Under the pieces are notes generated by a model that saw only the letters and a list, made by a program, of their open reading frames with translations, ran no database searches and had not been told where the DNA came from. The position numbers and the translations under genes are program-made. From Bacillota bacterium (GTDB taxonomy: Bacteria > Bacillota > Clostridia > Peptostreptococcales > Anaerovoracaceae): 64,000 nt of DNA. Shown in pieces: positions 1 to 8,226 of the stretch. The stretch covers positions 163,695-227,694 of the forward strand of contig JAGAXF010000002.1 of the NCBI GenBank assembly GCA_017941085.1. Direction: 5' to 3'. Numbering within the stretch: position 1 is the stretch's first letter; the number at the start of each line of letters is the position of its first letter.

Positions 1-366
1 GGCTGGGGCTTTACCACCCTGGAGGTGCCGAGAAATATTAGCTCTTCTCTGGAGGATGAAGGAGTTAACCCAAAGGGAGCCTTTCTTCTGGATAGCGTAA
101 CGGCGACTTTGGCCAACGAAATGTTTAGAGATGGAGAATTCTTTTCTGATGCAGCGGAAAGGGTAGCTAGTGACCTTCTTCTCTTTGGGTCAAAGACGGG
201 AAATGTGGTCTATGTTTCCGACTACATTTATAACGACTTTCCCGGTGAGGATAAATATACCGAAGCCTACAGAAAGGGGCTGGCCTATGTGGACAGAAAA
301 CTGGCGGAAGCCTGTCATCAGGTTATAGAAATTACCGCCGGTGTTCCAATCATACATAAAGGTTAA
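1..366 (+). CDS. cobU: Adenosylcobinamide kinase/guanylyltransferase, 3' part
   Basis: The reading frame is open from base 1, so the gene begins upstream of the window; the GTG at base 25 is internal. What remains is the C-terminal about 120 residues of a CobU/CobP-like enzyme, which phosphorylates adenosylcobinamide and attaches GMP during the late steps of cobalamin assembly. The visible part has the LLDSVTATLANEMF segment (CobU proteins carry LLECLT-like text here) and a VSDYI segment where CobU has VTNEVG. The P-loop would lie upstream and cannot be checked. cobS starts 17 bases after the stop, so the two are probably co-transcribed. Confidence 0.72.
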   Translation, partial: GWGFTTLEVPRNISSSLEDEGVNPKGAFLLDSVTATLANEMFRDGEFFSDAAERVASDLLLFGSKTGNVVYVSDYIYNDFPGEDKYTEAYRKGLAYVDRKLAEACHQVIEITAGVPIIHKG

Positions 367-383
367 ACAGCAAAGAAAACAAA

Positions 384-1292
384 ATGAACAAATACCTGAC
401 AGCCTTCTTTATGGCCTGGGGAAATTTTTTAAGTATCCCTTGCCCCGTAAAGAGATGGGATGAAAACCTAAGAAAAGAAATGTTAAAGATGCTGCCTTCC
501 GTTGGTTTGGTTGTGGGCCTTATTTGGTTTGCCCTGGCAGTACTTCTTTGGAAAATTAAACTGCCCTACATTCTCTCGGGGTTTTTCCTGACGGCATATA
601 TTTATTTTGTAACGGGATTTCTGCATCTGGATGGATTTATGGATTGCAGAGATGCAATAATGTCCAGAAGAGATTTGGCAGAAAGACAGAGAATTCTAAA
701 GGACTCCCATGTAGGTGCCTTTGGTGTAATATCCGTGGTACTGTTAATTCTGGGAATGTTTGCAGGACTCAGCGCATATATGTTTATAGTTAGTGAGATA
801 ACGGAAAAACTGGAACCCGGCGGAAGTCCTTACCTATGGTGCTACTTTCTTCCCTTGGTTGTGCTTCCGGTGGTAACAAGGCACTGGGCAGGGACGGAGG
901 TTATTAAGCGTAGGCCCATGGAAACCAGTCAGTATGTAAACACCTGGAAAAAATCAGAAAAAGAATCTTCTTCCATTGCTCCCGGGGTAATGGTGGTGCA
1001 GACATTAATCTACGTGCTGGTTCCCTTTGCTATAATGCTGCTGCTGGATATTAAAGGTGGAGAAAGCCTTTCAGAAAATGCCGGCCTAAGCCAGTATACC
1101 GCCTTTGGGTTATTTAGAACCTTTGCGGCTTCAATAGCTTTGGCCATGATTGCCACCAACCGGGGAATTAAAAAGGCGGTTAAGTCCCTGGGGGGAATGA
1201 ACGGTGATATAGCAGGCTACGGAATTTGCCTGGGAGAGGTTTGGGGAGTGATTGTAGCAACCCTTTGTTTACCTCTTTTTTATATAGGATAA
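384..1292 (+). CDS. cobS: Adenosylcobinamide-GDP ribazoletransferase (cobalamin synthase)
   Basis: Integral membrane enzyme that joins adenosylcobinamide-GDP to alpha-ribazole (or its phosphate), the last step of cobalamin assembly. The 302-residue product has the family hallmark HLDGFMD at residues 81-87, just after hydrophobic helices, then more membrane helices to the end. It is somewhat longer than the usual 240-270 residues because of a polar insertion around residues 140-160. It sits between two CobU-like genes and is followed by a CobC-like phosphatase, the expected nucleotide-loop assembly neighbours. Confidence 0.93.
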   Translation: MNKYLTAFFMAWGNFLSIPCPVKRWDENLRKEMLKMLPSVGLVVGLIWFALAVLLWKIKLPYILSGFFLTAYIYFVTGFLHLDGFMDCRDAIMSRRDLAERQRILKDSHVGAFGVISVVLLILGMFAGLSAYMFIVSEITEKLEPGGSPYLWCYFLPLVVLPVVTRHWAGTEVIKRRPMETSQYVNTWKKSEKESSSIAPGVMVVQTLIYVLVPFAIMLLLDIKGGESLSENAGLSQYTAFGLFRTFAASIALAMIATNRGIKKAVKSLGGMNGDIAGYGICLGEVWGVIVATLCLPLFYIG

Positions 1293-1360
1293 ATAGGATA
1301 ATAGGATAATAGGGAAAGTCCGTAGACAGATAAAAGACAACAAAGACAATAGGAGCATAT

Positions 1361-1696
1361 ATGATTTTGATTTTTGGTGGGGCCTACCAAGGGAAAAGAA
1401 ATTTTGCCAAGGAAGTTCTTGGAGCCCCGGAGGACAAGATAATCCACCTTTCCTCCCAAGAGGAAACCAGGAAGATACTTCTGTCGGGAGAAGATCTGGG
1501 CAGCTGGATTGAAGACAACAAAGATAGCTTAAGAGATAAGTTCCTTATAATCCAGGACGTATCTCAAGGGCTTGTTCCCATGGAAGCAGAGGAAAGAGCT
1601 TTTAGAGAAGCCAACGGAAGAACCATGATTAAACTGGCGGAAATGGCTGATGAAGTCTATAGGGTGTTCTGTGGCATTGGAACCAGGATAAAGTAG
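1361..1696 (+). CDS. Shortened CobU-like P-loop protein
   Basis: Encodes 111 residues, against about 180 for CobU. The N-terminus MILIFGGAYQGKRNFA matches the CobU P-loop region, with R where the lysine is normally followed by S or T. The C-terminal half (QGLVPMEAEERAFRE, then ADEVYRVFCGIGTRIK) matches the CobU tail. The middle of the protein, which carries the guanylylated histidine in characterised CobU, is missing. It lies inside the cobalamin cluster, 8 bases before the CobC-like gene. It may be a kinase-only form, a partner of the first CobU-like protein, or a decaying copy. Confidence 0.6.
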   Translation: MILIFGGAYQGKRNFAKEVLGAPEDKIIHLSSQEETRKILLSGEDLGSWIEDNKDSLRDKFLIIQDVSQGLVPMEAEERAFREANGRTMIKLAEMADEVYRVFCGIGTRIK

Positions 1697-1704
1697 GAAT
1701 AAAA

Positions 1705-2364
1705 ATGGCATCAAAAATTTTATTTTTAAGACATGGTATAACCGAAGGAAATAAAAACAGGTGGTTCTACGGAGGGCTGAATCTTCACCTTCTTCCTGAG
1801 GGAATAGAAAACCTAAACCAAAAGAAGGCGTCGGGCTATTATCCTGAAATTCCGGACAACGCCCAGTATTTCACCACGGGACTAATAAGGACAGAGGAGA
1901 CTTTGGAAACCTTATTTGGAAAAAAGGTTCATGAGACTATTCCGGAACTAAGGGAAATGGAATTCGGTGAATACGAGGGAAGAACTTTTCAGGATTTAGA
2001 GAATGATCCCCTTTTCCAAAATTGGACCTATGATGAAACGGGGGACGTGGCCTTCCCCGGAGGAGAAACAAGAAATCAGTTTGCCCAACGCATAATCCAG
2101 GGGAAAGAAATACTTCTGGGAAAGCATAAGCTAAAGGAATTGGAGGTTCGCCATAACGGAAAGGATGCCTTTACGGTTATGATATGTCACGGGGGAGTAA
2201 TAGCTTCTTTGATACACGATATGTTTCCCGGGGAAAGGGAATCCATGTGGGATTGGATTACGGAGCCCGGTGGTGGCTATTTGGTAGAAATGGGTCCCCA
2301 TGGACCTATGACAAATAAACAATTAGGTGATATAATATATTATTACCCGAGAGAGGATGAATAA
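1705..2364 (+). CDS. cobC: Histidine phosphatase family protein, probable alpha-ribazole phosphatase
   Basis: A 219-residue phosphoglycerate-mutase-like phosphatase. The catalytic RHG motif with its phosphohistidine is at residues 9-11 (LFLRHGITEGN), a phosphate-pocket arginine lies in TGLIRTEET, the acidic catalytic region is EMEFGEYEG, and the second histidine is in MICHGGV. The family has many substrates. Its place directly behind cobU/cobS/cobU-like genes, with an 8-base gap, is the reason for preferring alpha-ribazole-5'-phosphate or adenosylcobalamin-5'-phosphate as substrate; the sequence alone does not settle this. Confidence 0.72.
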   Translation: MASKILFLRHGITEGNKNRWFYGGLNLHLLPEGIENLNQKKASGYYPEIPDNAQYFTTGLIRTEETLETLFGKKVHETIPELREMEFGEYEGRTFQDLENDPLFQNWTYDETGDVAFPGGETRNQFAQRIIQGKEILLGKHKLKELEVRHNGKDAFTVMICHGGVIASLIHDMFPGERESMWDWITEPGGGYLVEMGPHGPMTNKQLGDIIYYYPREDE

Positions 2365-2450
2365 TTGTAATCTAAAAAGGACTCCGAGGAAGGAGCCGGA
2401 ACCTGTGGGGCGGGATAAGAGAATTAATTTTGGGAATAGAGGAGATTGAA

Positions 2451-3290
2451 ATGCCAACAGAAGAAACCAAAGAAACCAAAGAAAAAAAGAAAAAGGGCGG
2501 AGTTGGCGCCTGGATATATAGAATCATAATTCTGGCTTTGGTGGGAGTGATGGGCTTCAGCGGATACAACATCTACAAAATCTACCACGAATACGAGGTG
2601 GGAAAAGTCATATACGACGATTTGGCAGAGGATGTAGGTGCAGGCAAGAAGACCGGAACCGACAATACAAGGCTTCACTTGGATTGGGATAAATTAAAGG
2701 AAACCAATAAAGACGTTTGCGCTTGGATAAGATGCAAGGACACTCAGCTTAATTATCCAATAGTGGAAGGAAAGGCCTGGCCCGACAGAGACAGATTCCA
2801 TGACTACTATCTGGCAAGAACCATAACGGGAGAATGGAACGGCAAGGGAACCATTTTCTGTGACTACCTTTGTGAGGATCCCTTTAATGAATTTCTCACC
2901 ATTACCTACGGCCACAGAATGAAGGATGGCAGTATGTATAAAATGATAGTGGAGTACTTTGGTGATTCCGGCATCGATTTCTATGAAAAGCATCCCACCA
3001 TGGAACTTTACACCCAGGCAAGAAATTACGATATAGAAATATTTGCCTGCGCCAGGGTTTATTCCGGCGACATGGAAATATACAAATTTGACTTTGTTGA
3101 TGCCAACGGAGATGAAGACCCGGCTCAAAAGGACGCCTATATCAGAAGAGTTTTATCCATAAATGAATTAAAGGCAGATACAGGATTAACTGTAACTGCC
3201 AGTGATAAGCTTATATTAATGAGCACCTGTACCACCAATCTGGATGAAAACAGAGATGTGGTGTGGGGAAGATTGGTTCCCGTGGATTAA
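2451..3290 (+). CDS. srtB: Class B sortase
   Basis: Membrane-anchored transpeptidase that attaches sorted proteins to the cell wall or links pilins. A Lys/Glu-rich head is followed by one transmembrane helix (about residues 21-42), then the sortase fold. The catalytic His is in TYGHRMKDGSMY, Cys in LILMSTCTT and Arg in DVVWGRL, in the usual order. I start at ATG 2451 because GAGGAG lies 6 bases upstream; a TTG at 2430 is in frame but has no ribosome site. The 279 residues are normal for class B. No LPXTG-type substrate gene is visible nearby. The stop overlaps the end of convergent birA by four bases. Confidence 0.88.
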   Translation: MPTEETKETKEKKKKGGVGAWIYRIIILALVGVMGFSGYNIYKIYHEYEVGKVIYDDLAEDVGAGKKTGTDNTRLHLDWDKLKETNKDVCAWIRCKDTQLNYPIVEGKAWPDRDRFHDYYLARTITGEWNGKGTIFCDYLCEDPFNEFLTITYGHRMKDGSMYKMIVEYFGDSGIDFYEKHPTMELYTQARNYDIEIFACARVYSGDMEIYKFDFVDANGDEDPAQKDAYIRRVLSINELKADTGLTVTASDKLILMSTCTTNLDENRDVVWGRLVPVD

Positions 3291-4261
3291 TCAATTTCTC
3301 TAACGGTAACCTCACCATTGGACAAGGTCTCCATATCACGCATACGGATACCTTCCATATATTCAACAACGAGACCGCCATTGTCATCTATGTCAATGGC
3401 TCTTGCTTTTATTGGGCGTTCTCCGGAAAGGGGATGAACCAAAATACCTTTGCCCAGAATGAAGCAGCGTCTTCTGTATTCATGAAGGAAGGTTTTCTCC
3501 CCGATATTTGGAATCATATTCATGATATTGTTAACCACTGCTGCCGCCAGCTTGGTACGGGAGAAGGCATTGGGATCGTCGGAAATAGGTCCTGCGATTC
3601 CTTCCAGCTCCGGAGGGAAGCTGCCGGGGAAACAGTTAATACCGATTCCAATAATCAGGCTGTCAATTCTTCCGGTTTCCAGATTGGTCTGGGCCTCTGT
3701 TAGAATTCCGCATATTTTTCTATCCCTATAGTAAAGGTCGTTAACCCATTTGATTTTCGGATTGATTTCGCAAACCTGGTCGATGGCGTGGCATACAGCA
3801 ACGGCAGTTGCAATGGTTATAAAGGGGGATTTGGCCAAATCAAAGGTGGGCTTAATAGCCAAGGTCATATAGAGTCCTGTGTCCGCAGGAGAAGCAAAGC
3901 TGCGGCCCAAACGTCCCTTCCCTGCAGTTTGAGAATTTGCAACTATAACAACCGGTGTTTCGCCGATTTCCAATGTTTTGGCATAATTGTTGGTGGATCC
4001 GATGGAATCAAAGACCTTAAGCCTGCAGGGAGTGGTAATCATGGATTCCAAAGCCGCTTCACTTAAGATATCCGATTTTTCCCTGATGCAATAACCCTGA
4101 CTGGTTCTGCTATAGATTTTATAACCGCTGCGCCTCAGGGCTCTGGCCGCCTTGTTAACGGCTGCTCTGGAAATCCCCAGTTCCTTGGCCAGCTTCTCTC
4201 CTGAAACGTAATTTCCGAAATTATCATCAAGATATTTAAGCAATTCTGTCTTTGTAGACAT
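3287..4261 (-). CDS. birA: Biotin--protein ligase / biotin operon repressor
   Basis: Bifunctional 324-residue BirA. An N-terminal winged helix-turn-helix (about residues 15-45, GEKLAKELGISRAAVNKAA) precedes the ligase domain, which makes biotinyl-AMP and biotinylates carboxylase subunits. The adenylate-binding loop GKGRLGR is present, with SIGSTNNYAK before it and KIKWVNDLYY after it. GGAGG precedes the ATG. No biotin synthesis or transport genes are in the window, so its operator targets lie elsewhere. Its mRNA leader contains a terminator-like hairpin, described separately. Confidence 0.93.
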   Translation of the reverse strand: MSTKTELLKYLDDNFGNYVSGEKLAKELGISRAAVNKAARALRRSGYKIYSRTSQGYCIREKSDILSEAALESMITTPCRLKVFDSIGSTNNYAKTLEIGETPVVIVANSQTAGKGRLGRSFASPADTGLYMTLAIKPTFDLAKSPFITIATAVAVCHAIDQVCEINPKIKWVNDLYYRDRKICGILTEAQTNLETGRIDSLIIGIGINCFPGSFPPELEGIAGPISDDPNAFSRTKLAAAVVNNIMNMIPNIGEKTFLHEYRRRCFILGKGILVHPLSGERPIKARAIDIDDNGGLVVEYMEGIRMRDMETLSNGEVTVREID

Positions 4262-4314
4262 CTTTTAACCTCCAATCCTCTTTTGGGCAACAAAAAACCC
4301 CATTTAATACCCCG

Positions 4315-4373
4315 TAAAAAACCGGTCTTTTCCCCTAAAAACGGGCATGCTCATTGTATACCCGAGCCGGTTT
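4315..4373 (-). terminator. Hairpin with U-run in the birA leader
   Basis: Read on the minus strand, AAACCGG (4367-4373) pairs with CCGGTTT, with a smaller CGGG/CCCG hairpin inside, and a run of T follows. It lies between the birA promoter and its ribosome site, so it could attenuate birA. The large loop weakens the call. Confidence 0.4.
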
Positions 4374-4381
4374 ACAATCCC

Positions 4382-4410
4382 ATTATACATACAATAACTT
4401 CAATATGCAA
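4382..4410 (-). promoter_or_regulatory. Probable birA promoter
   Basis: On the minus strand TTGCAT and TATAAT are separated by 17 bases (complement ATGCAA at 4405-4410, ATTATA at 4382-4387), about 120 bases ahead of the birA start. Confidence 0.5.
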
Positions 4411-4523
4411 AGGAATTTTAGATTTCTTAAAAAAAATTAGGAAATTGGCCTTTTAAAGGCAAAAAAGCAACACAATAGTAGCGTAGGAAATGTCATAATA
4501 TGTACATATTATCTATAGAGTTG

Positions 4524-4587
4524 CCAATATAGGTTCGGATTCATGGCCCGAATGTTTCTACCGTGCTGCCGGATGCACGACTATTGG
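4524..4587 (+). promoter_or_regulatory. Guanine-class purine riboswitch aptamer
   Basis: Three-way junction of the purine riboswitch family. P1 is CCAATA (4524-4529) with TATTGG (4582-4587). P2 is TTCGG/CCGAA with loop bases TGG. J2/3 is the conserved GTTTCTACC. P3 is CGTGC/GCACG with loop CCG able to kiss the P2 loop. The specificity position equivalent to base 74 is C (4581), which predicts guanine or hypoxanthine rather than adenine. J1/2 reads TAGG instead of the common TAAT. The downstream gene is xpt, a standard target. Ligand binding should favour the terminator and switch the genes off. Confidence 0.88.
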
Positions 4588-4638
4588 TTCTCTAGTTTCT
4601 TTTTTGAACTGGAGGGTTTAGCGATTTTCGCATTGGCA

Positions 4639-4667
4639 GACAGAAGGTCTGTCATTTTGTTTTTTTG
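4639..4667 (+). terminator. Riboswitch expression-platform terminator
   Basis: Perfect stem GACAGA/TCTGTC (4639-4644 with 4648-4653), three-base loop, then a T-rich run to 4667. It sits between the aptamer and the xpt start, as in transcription-attenuating purine riboswitches. Confidence 0.82.
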
Positions 4668-4710
4668 AAAATCAATCACAAGCCCTGAGAAAAGCAAAGG
4701 ATTACCGCCC

Positions 4711-5283
4711 ATGAAGCTAATGGAAGAAAAAATTTTAAACGAGGGGAAAGTTCTTCCCGGAGGAATCCTAAAGGTAGGAAGCTTCCTTAATCAGCAAATT
4801 GACACAGCCTTTCTCAAGGAAATGGCAGAAGAGATTAAAAGACTTTATCAGGATTCAGAGGTAAATAAAATACTTACTGTTGAATCCAGCGGAATAGCCA
4901 TAGCCGCAGCCTGCGGCATGGAGATGAATGTTCCCATGGTCTTCGCCAAGAAGCATGTAACCAGCAATGTGGATGGAGAGGTATATAAAACCAAGGTCCA
5001 TTCCTTTACCCATAATAACTACTATGACATGGTGGTAAGCAGAGATTACCTGGGCCCCCAAGACAGAGTTCTCATTGTAGATGATTTCCTGGCCAACGGA
5101 AATGCCTTAAGAGGATTAGTTGAGATTGTGGAACAAGGGGAAGCAACCCTGGTAGGTGCCGCTATCGCCATAGAAAAATCCTTCCAGGACGGAGGGGACA
5201 GACTGAGGTCTCAAGGTGTTAGAATTGAATCCCTGGCCAAGATAGAATCCATGAGCGATGAAGGAATTATTTTCAAAGACTAA
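4711..5283 (+). CDS. xpt: Xanthine phosphoribosyltransferase
   Basis: Converts xanthine (and often guanine) with PRPP to the nucleotide; cytosolic purine salvage. The 190-residue length is typical of Xpt. The opening LMEEKILNEGKVLPGGILKVGSFLNQQID is split here by family-conserved text, and the PRPP-binding motif VLIVDDFLANGNA lies at about residues 121-133. The guanine riboswitch upstream and the nucleoside importer downstream agree with the call. No terminator is seen in the 112 bases before the lipoprotein gene, so the importer may share the riboswitch. Confidence 0.95.
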   Translation: MKLMEEKILNEGKVLPGGILKVGSFLNQQIDTAFLKEMAEEIKRLYQDSEVNKILTVESSGIAIAAACGMEMNVPMVFAKKHVTSNVDGEVYKTKVHSFTHNNYYDMVVSRDYLGPQDRVLIVDDFLANGNALRGLVEIVEQGEATLVGAAIAIEKSFQDGGDRLRSQGVRIESLAKIESMSDEGIIFKD

Positions 5284-5395
5284 TAAAAGAGAATCTCATA
5301 AATGCGATATTTAATGCAATTTATTTCCTTCCTAAAAGGGGAGAATAATTGCAAATAAATATATAAGTCAAAGCACGTAAAAAATGGAGGAACCC

Positions 5396-6634
5396 ATGAA
5401 AAAGAAAGGTCTTGTATTACTTTTAATTTTAGTTCTCGCCATCTCTGCAGGACTAACAGGCTGCGGAAAAAGCGAATCTTCAGAAACTCCTGCTGCCGAA
5501 GGAAGTGGAGATATTCCCGAAGATTTTATGGTTGGATTTATTCATCTGCACGATGAGAACTCAACCTATGACTTGAATTTCATAAATGCAGCAAAGGCTG
5601 TCTGTGAAAGCCTAGGTATTCCCGAGGCCCAGTACATGATTAAAACCAATATTCCTGAAGGCCAGGAATGCTATGAAGCTGCAGCAGAAATGGCAGATGC
5701 AGGCTGTGATATCATCTTTGCCGATTCCTTTGGTCACGAAGATTATATGATTCAGGCAGCAAAGGAATTCCCGCAGGTTCAGTTCTGCCATGCCACAGGA
5801 ACAAAAGCACATACCGAAGGCCTTGAAAACTACCACAATGCTTTTGCTTCCATCTATGAAGGTCGTTATCTTGCAGGTGTTGCTGCAGGAATGAAGCTTA
5901 ATGAAATGATCGAGGCAGGAGATATAACTGCAGACCAGGCCAAGATGGGCTACATCGGAGCATATACCTATGCAGAGGTAATCTCCGGATACACATCCTT
6001 CTTCCTGGGTGCTCGCAGCATCTGCCCCACAGTAACCATGGACGTAACCTTCACCGGATCCTGGTATGATGAAACAGCAGAAAAGGAAGGCGCCAACAAG
6101 CTTATAAACGGTGGCTGCGTACTTATCAGTCAGCATGCTGACTCCATGGGCGCACCTACTGCTTGCGAAAACGCCGGAGTTCCTAACGTGTCTTACAACG
6201 GAAGCACAGTAAGCGCTTGCCCCAACACCTTCATCGTTTCCTCCAGAATTAACTGGGAACCTTATTACGAAATGGCTATCAAAGCTGCAATGGCAGGTGA
6301 ATCCTTCGATCCTGACTACACAGGAACCATCGCCACAGGCTCTGTACAGCTGACAGAGGTAAATGAAAAAGCGGCAGCACCGGGCACAGTGGAAAAGATA
6401 GAAGAAGTAAAGGCCCAAATAGAAGCGGGTACTCTCCATGTATTTGATACCAATGCCTTTACCGTTGGTGGAGCAGCCCTGGATTCCTATTTGGCAGATG
6501 TGGATACAGATGCCGCATATACTCCCGATACAGAAGTTATTTCTGATGGATACTTCCATGAATCGGAATACAGAGCAGCACCTTACTTTGATCTGAGAAT
6601 TGACGGAATCAACCTGCTGGATGAAATGTATTAA
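5396..6634 (+). CDS. BMP-family nucleoside-binding lipoprotein
   Basis: Substrate-binding lipoprotein of an ABC importer. Signal peptide with lipobox LTGC (cysteine at about residue 23), an acidic Ser/Glu linker, then a Bmp/PnrA-type periplasmic-binding fold; DFMVGFIHLHDENSTYDLNF and the AYTYAEVISGY region are typical. I use ATG 5396, with GGAGG six bases upstream; the in-frame ATG 5384 would overlap that ribosome site. The order binding protein, double ATPase, two permeases matches known purine nucleoside importers, and the riboswitch context supports purine nucleosides or bases as ligand. Confidence 0.88.
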   Translation: MKKKGLVLLLILVLAISAGLTGCGKSESSETPAAEGSGDIPEDFMVGFIHLHDENSTYDLNFINAAKAVCESLGIPEAQYMIKTNIPEGQECYEAAAEMADAGCDIIFADSFGHEDYMIQAAKEFPQVQFCHATGTKAHTEGLENYHNAFASIYEGRYLAGVAAGMKLNEMIEAGDITADQAKMGYIGAYTYAEVISGYTSFFLGARSICPTVTMDVTFTGSWYDETAEKEGANKLINGGCVLISQHADSMGAPTACENAGVPNVSYNGSTVSACPNTFIVSSRINWEPYYEMAIKAAMAGESFDPDYTGTIATGSVQLTEVNEKAAAPGTVEKIEEVKAQIEAGTLHVFDTNAFTVGGAALDSYLADVDTDAAYTPDTEVISDGYFHESEYRAAPYFDLRIDGINLLDEMY

Positions 6635-6690
6635 TTCCACCAAAGGCTGACAGTAGAATTTCCTATTTGAAAACTGAAAGAAGAACTTTA

Positions 6691-8226
6691 ATGAGCAACA
6701 AAGAAATTGCCGTTAAAATGAGAAACATAAGTAAATCTTTTGGACAAGTCCAGGCCAACAGCAATGTTGACCTGGACATTTTCCGTGGAGAAATACTTGC
6801 CCTTCTGGGAGAAAACGGCAGTGGAAAAACCACACTTATGAATATGCTGTCGGGGATCTACTACCCCGACAGTGGAGAGATTGAAATAGACGGAAGACCG
6901 GTAACCATAAGCTCTCCAAGAGACGCCTTTAATTATGGTATAGGGATGATTCACCAGCACTTTAAGCTGGTGGATGTGTTTACCGCCGCTGAGAATATCG
7001 TCTTAGGCTTGGAGGAAGAAGGTAAGCTGGACATGGCTGCCGCCTCCGGAAGAATAAAAGAAATCTGCGACGCCTATGGCTTTGATGTGGACCCTTCTCA
7101 GAAAATCTACGACATGTCCGTGTCTCAAAAACAAACGGTAGAGATAGTTAAGATGCTCTATCGAGGAGCGGACATATTGATTTTGGATGAACCAACGGCA
7201 GTGCTAACCCCTCAGGAAACGGAAAAGCTTTTTGCAGTTCTTAGAAACATGAGGAATGACGGCAAGGCCATAATTATAATCACCCATAAACTTCACGAGG
7301 TGGAGGAAATCAGCGACAGAGTTGCGGTTTTACGAAAGGGCGAATATATCGGAGAAATGAAAACCTCGGAAAGCAACGCCCAGGAAATGACCAATATGAT
7401 GGTGGGACGTCAGGTTTCCTTGAATATAGAAAGACCGGAGCCTGAGAATCCAAAGGAAAGGATTCGGGTGGAAGGTCTTACAGTAAAGAACATTGAAGGA
7501 ATAACCAAGCTGGAGGATGTGAGTTTTAGCGCCTACACAGGGGAGATTCTAGGTATCGCCGGCATTTCCGGAAGCGGACAAAAGGAACTTTTGGAGTCTA
7601 TTGCGGGACTTCAGAAGGTAGAAAAGGGAAGCATAAAATACATTGAGGACAGTGGGGATGAGGATCAACTCATCGGTAAGGACCCTATGGAAATAGCTGC
7701 TTTAGGGGTTTCCCTTTCCTTTGTTCCTGAGGACAGACTGGGCATGGGCCTGGTGGGCAGCATGGATTTGGCAGACAATATGATGCTAAGGTCCTTTAGA
7801 AGAGGCAAGTCCATGTTTACCGACAGAAAAGGTCCCAGAGGTTTGGCAGAAAAAGTTGTAGAAGAATTGGAGGTAAATACCCCCAGCATCTCCACTCCTG
7901 TAAGAAGACTATCGGGAGGAAACGTGCAGAAGGTTCTGGTGGGAAGAGAAATAGCGTCAGCTCCTACGGTTTTGCTTTCGGCCTATGCCGTTAGAGGTCT
8001 GGACATAAACTCCTCCTATATGATCTATGATCTAATAAACCAACAGAAGAAAAAAGGAGTTGCAGTGGTGTATGTGGGAGAAGACCTGGATGTACTGCTG
8101 GAACTTTGCGATAGAATCCTGGTGCTCTGTGGAGGCAAGGTAAGCGGAATACTGGATGGAAAAACCGCCACCAAAAATCAGGTGGGGCTTATGATGACCA
8201 GGCTGGGAGGTGAAGCAGATGAATAA
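6691..8226 (+). CDS. Nucleoside ABC transporter, double ATP-binding subunit
   Basis: One chain of 511 residues with two nucleotide-binding domains. The first has Walker A GENGSGKTT, a degenerate signature MSVSQKQ and Walker B LILDEPTAVL. The second has GISGSGQKE in place of a full Walker A, signature LSGGNVQKV and a degenerate Walker B LLSAYAVRGLD. Such asymmetry is usual in the BMP-linked and sugar importer ATPases. ATG 6691 is chosen over the in-frame TTG 6667 because the product then opens MSNKEIAVKMRNISKSFG. It ends 8 bases inside the first permease gene. Confidence 0.88.
   Translation: MSNKEIAVKMRNISKSFGQVQANSNVDLDIFRGEILALLGENGSGKTTLMNMLSGIYYPDSGEIEIDGRPVTISSPRDAFNYGIGMIHQHFKLVDVFTAAENIVLGLEEEGKLDMAAASGRIKEICDAYGFDVDPSQKIYDMSVSQKQTVEIVKMLYRGADILILDEPTAVLTPQETEKLFAVLRNMRNDGKAIIIITHKLHEVEEISDRVAVLRKGEYIGEMKTSESNAQEMTNMMVGRQVSLNIERPEPENPKERIRVEGLTVKNIEGITKLEDVSFSAYTGEILGIAGISGSGQKELLESIAGLQKVEKGSIKYIEDSGDEDQLIGKDPMEIAALGVSLSFVPEDRLGMGLVGSMDLADNMMLRSFRRGKSMFTDRKGPRGLAEKVVEELEVNTPSISTPVRRLSGGNVQKVLVGREIASAPTVLLSAYAVRGLDINSSYMIYDLINQQKKKGVAVVYVGEDLDVLLELCDRILVLCGGKVSGILDGKTATKNQVGLMMTRLGGEADE

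Noticed and set aside
5612..6643. 343-codon minus-strand frame opposite the BMP lipoprotein gene
   Set aside because: Cys-rich antisense shadow of a clear lipoprotein gene; no motif or start signal.
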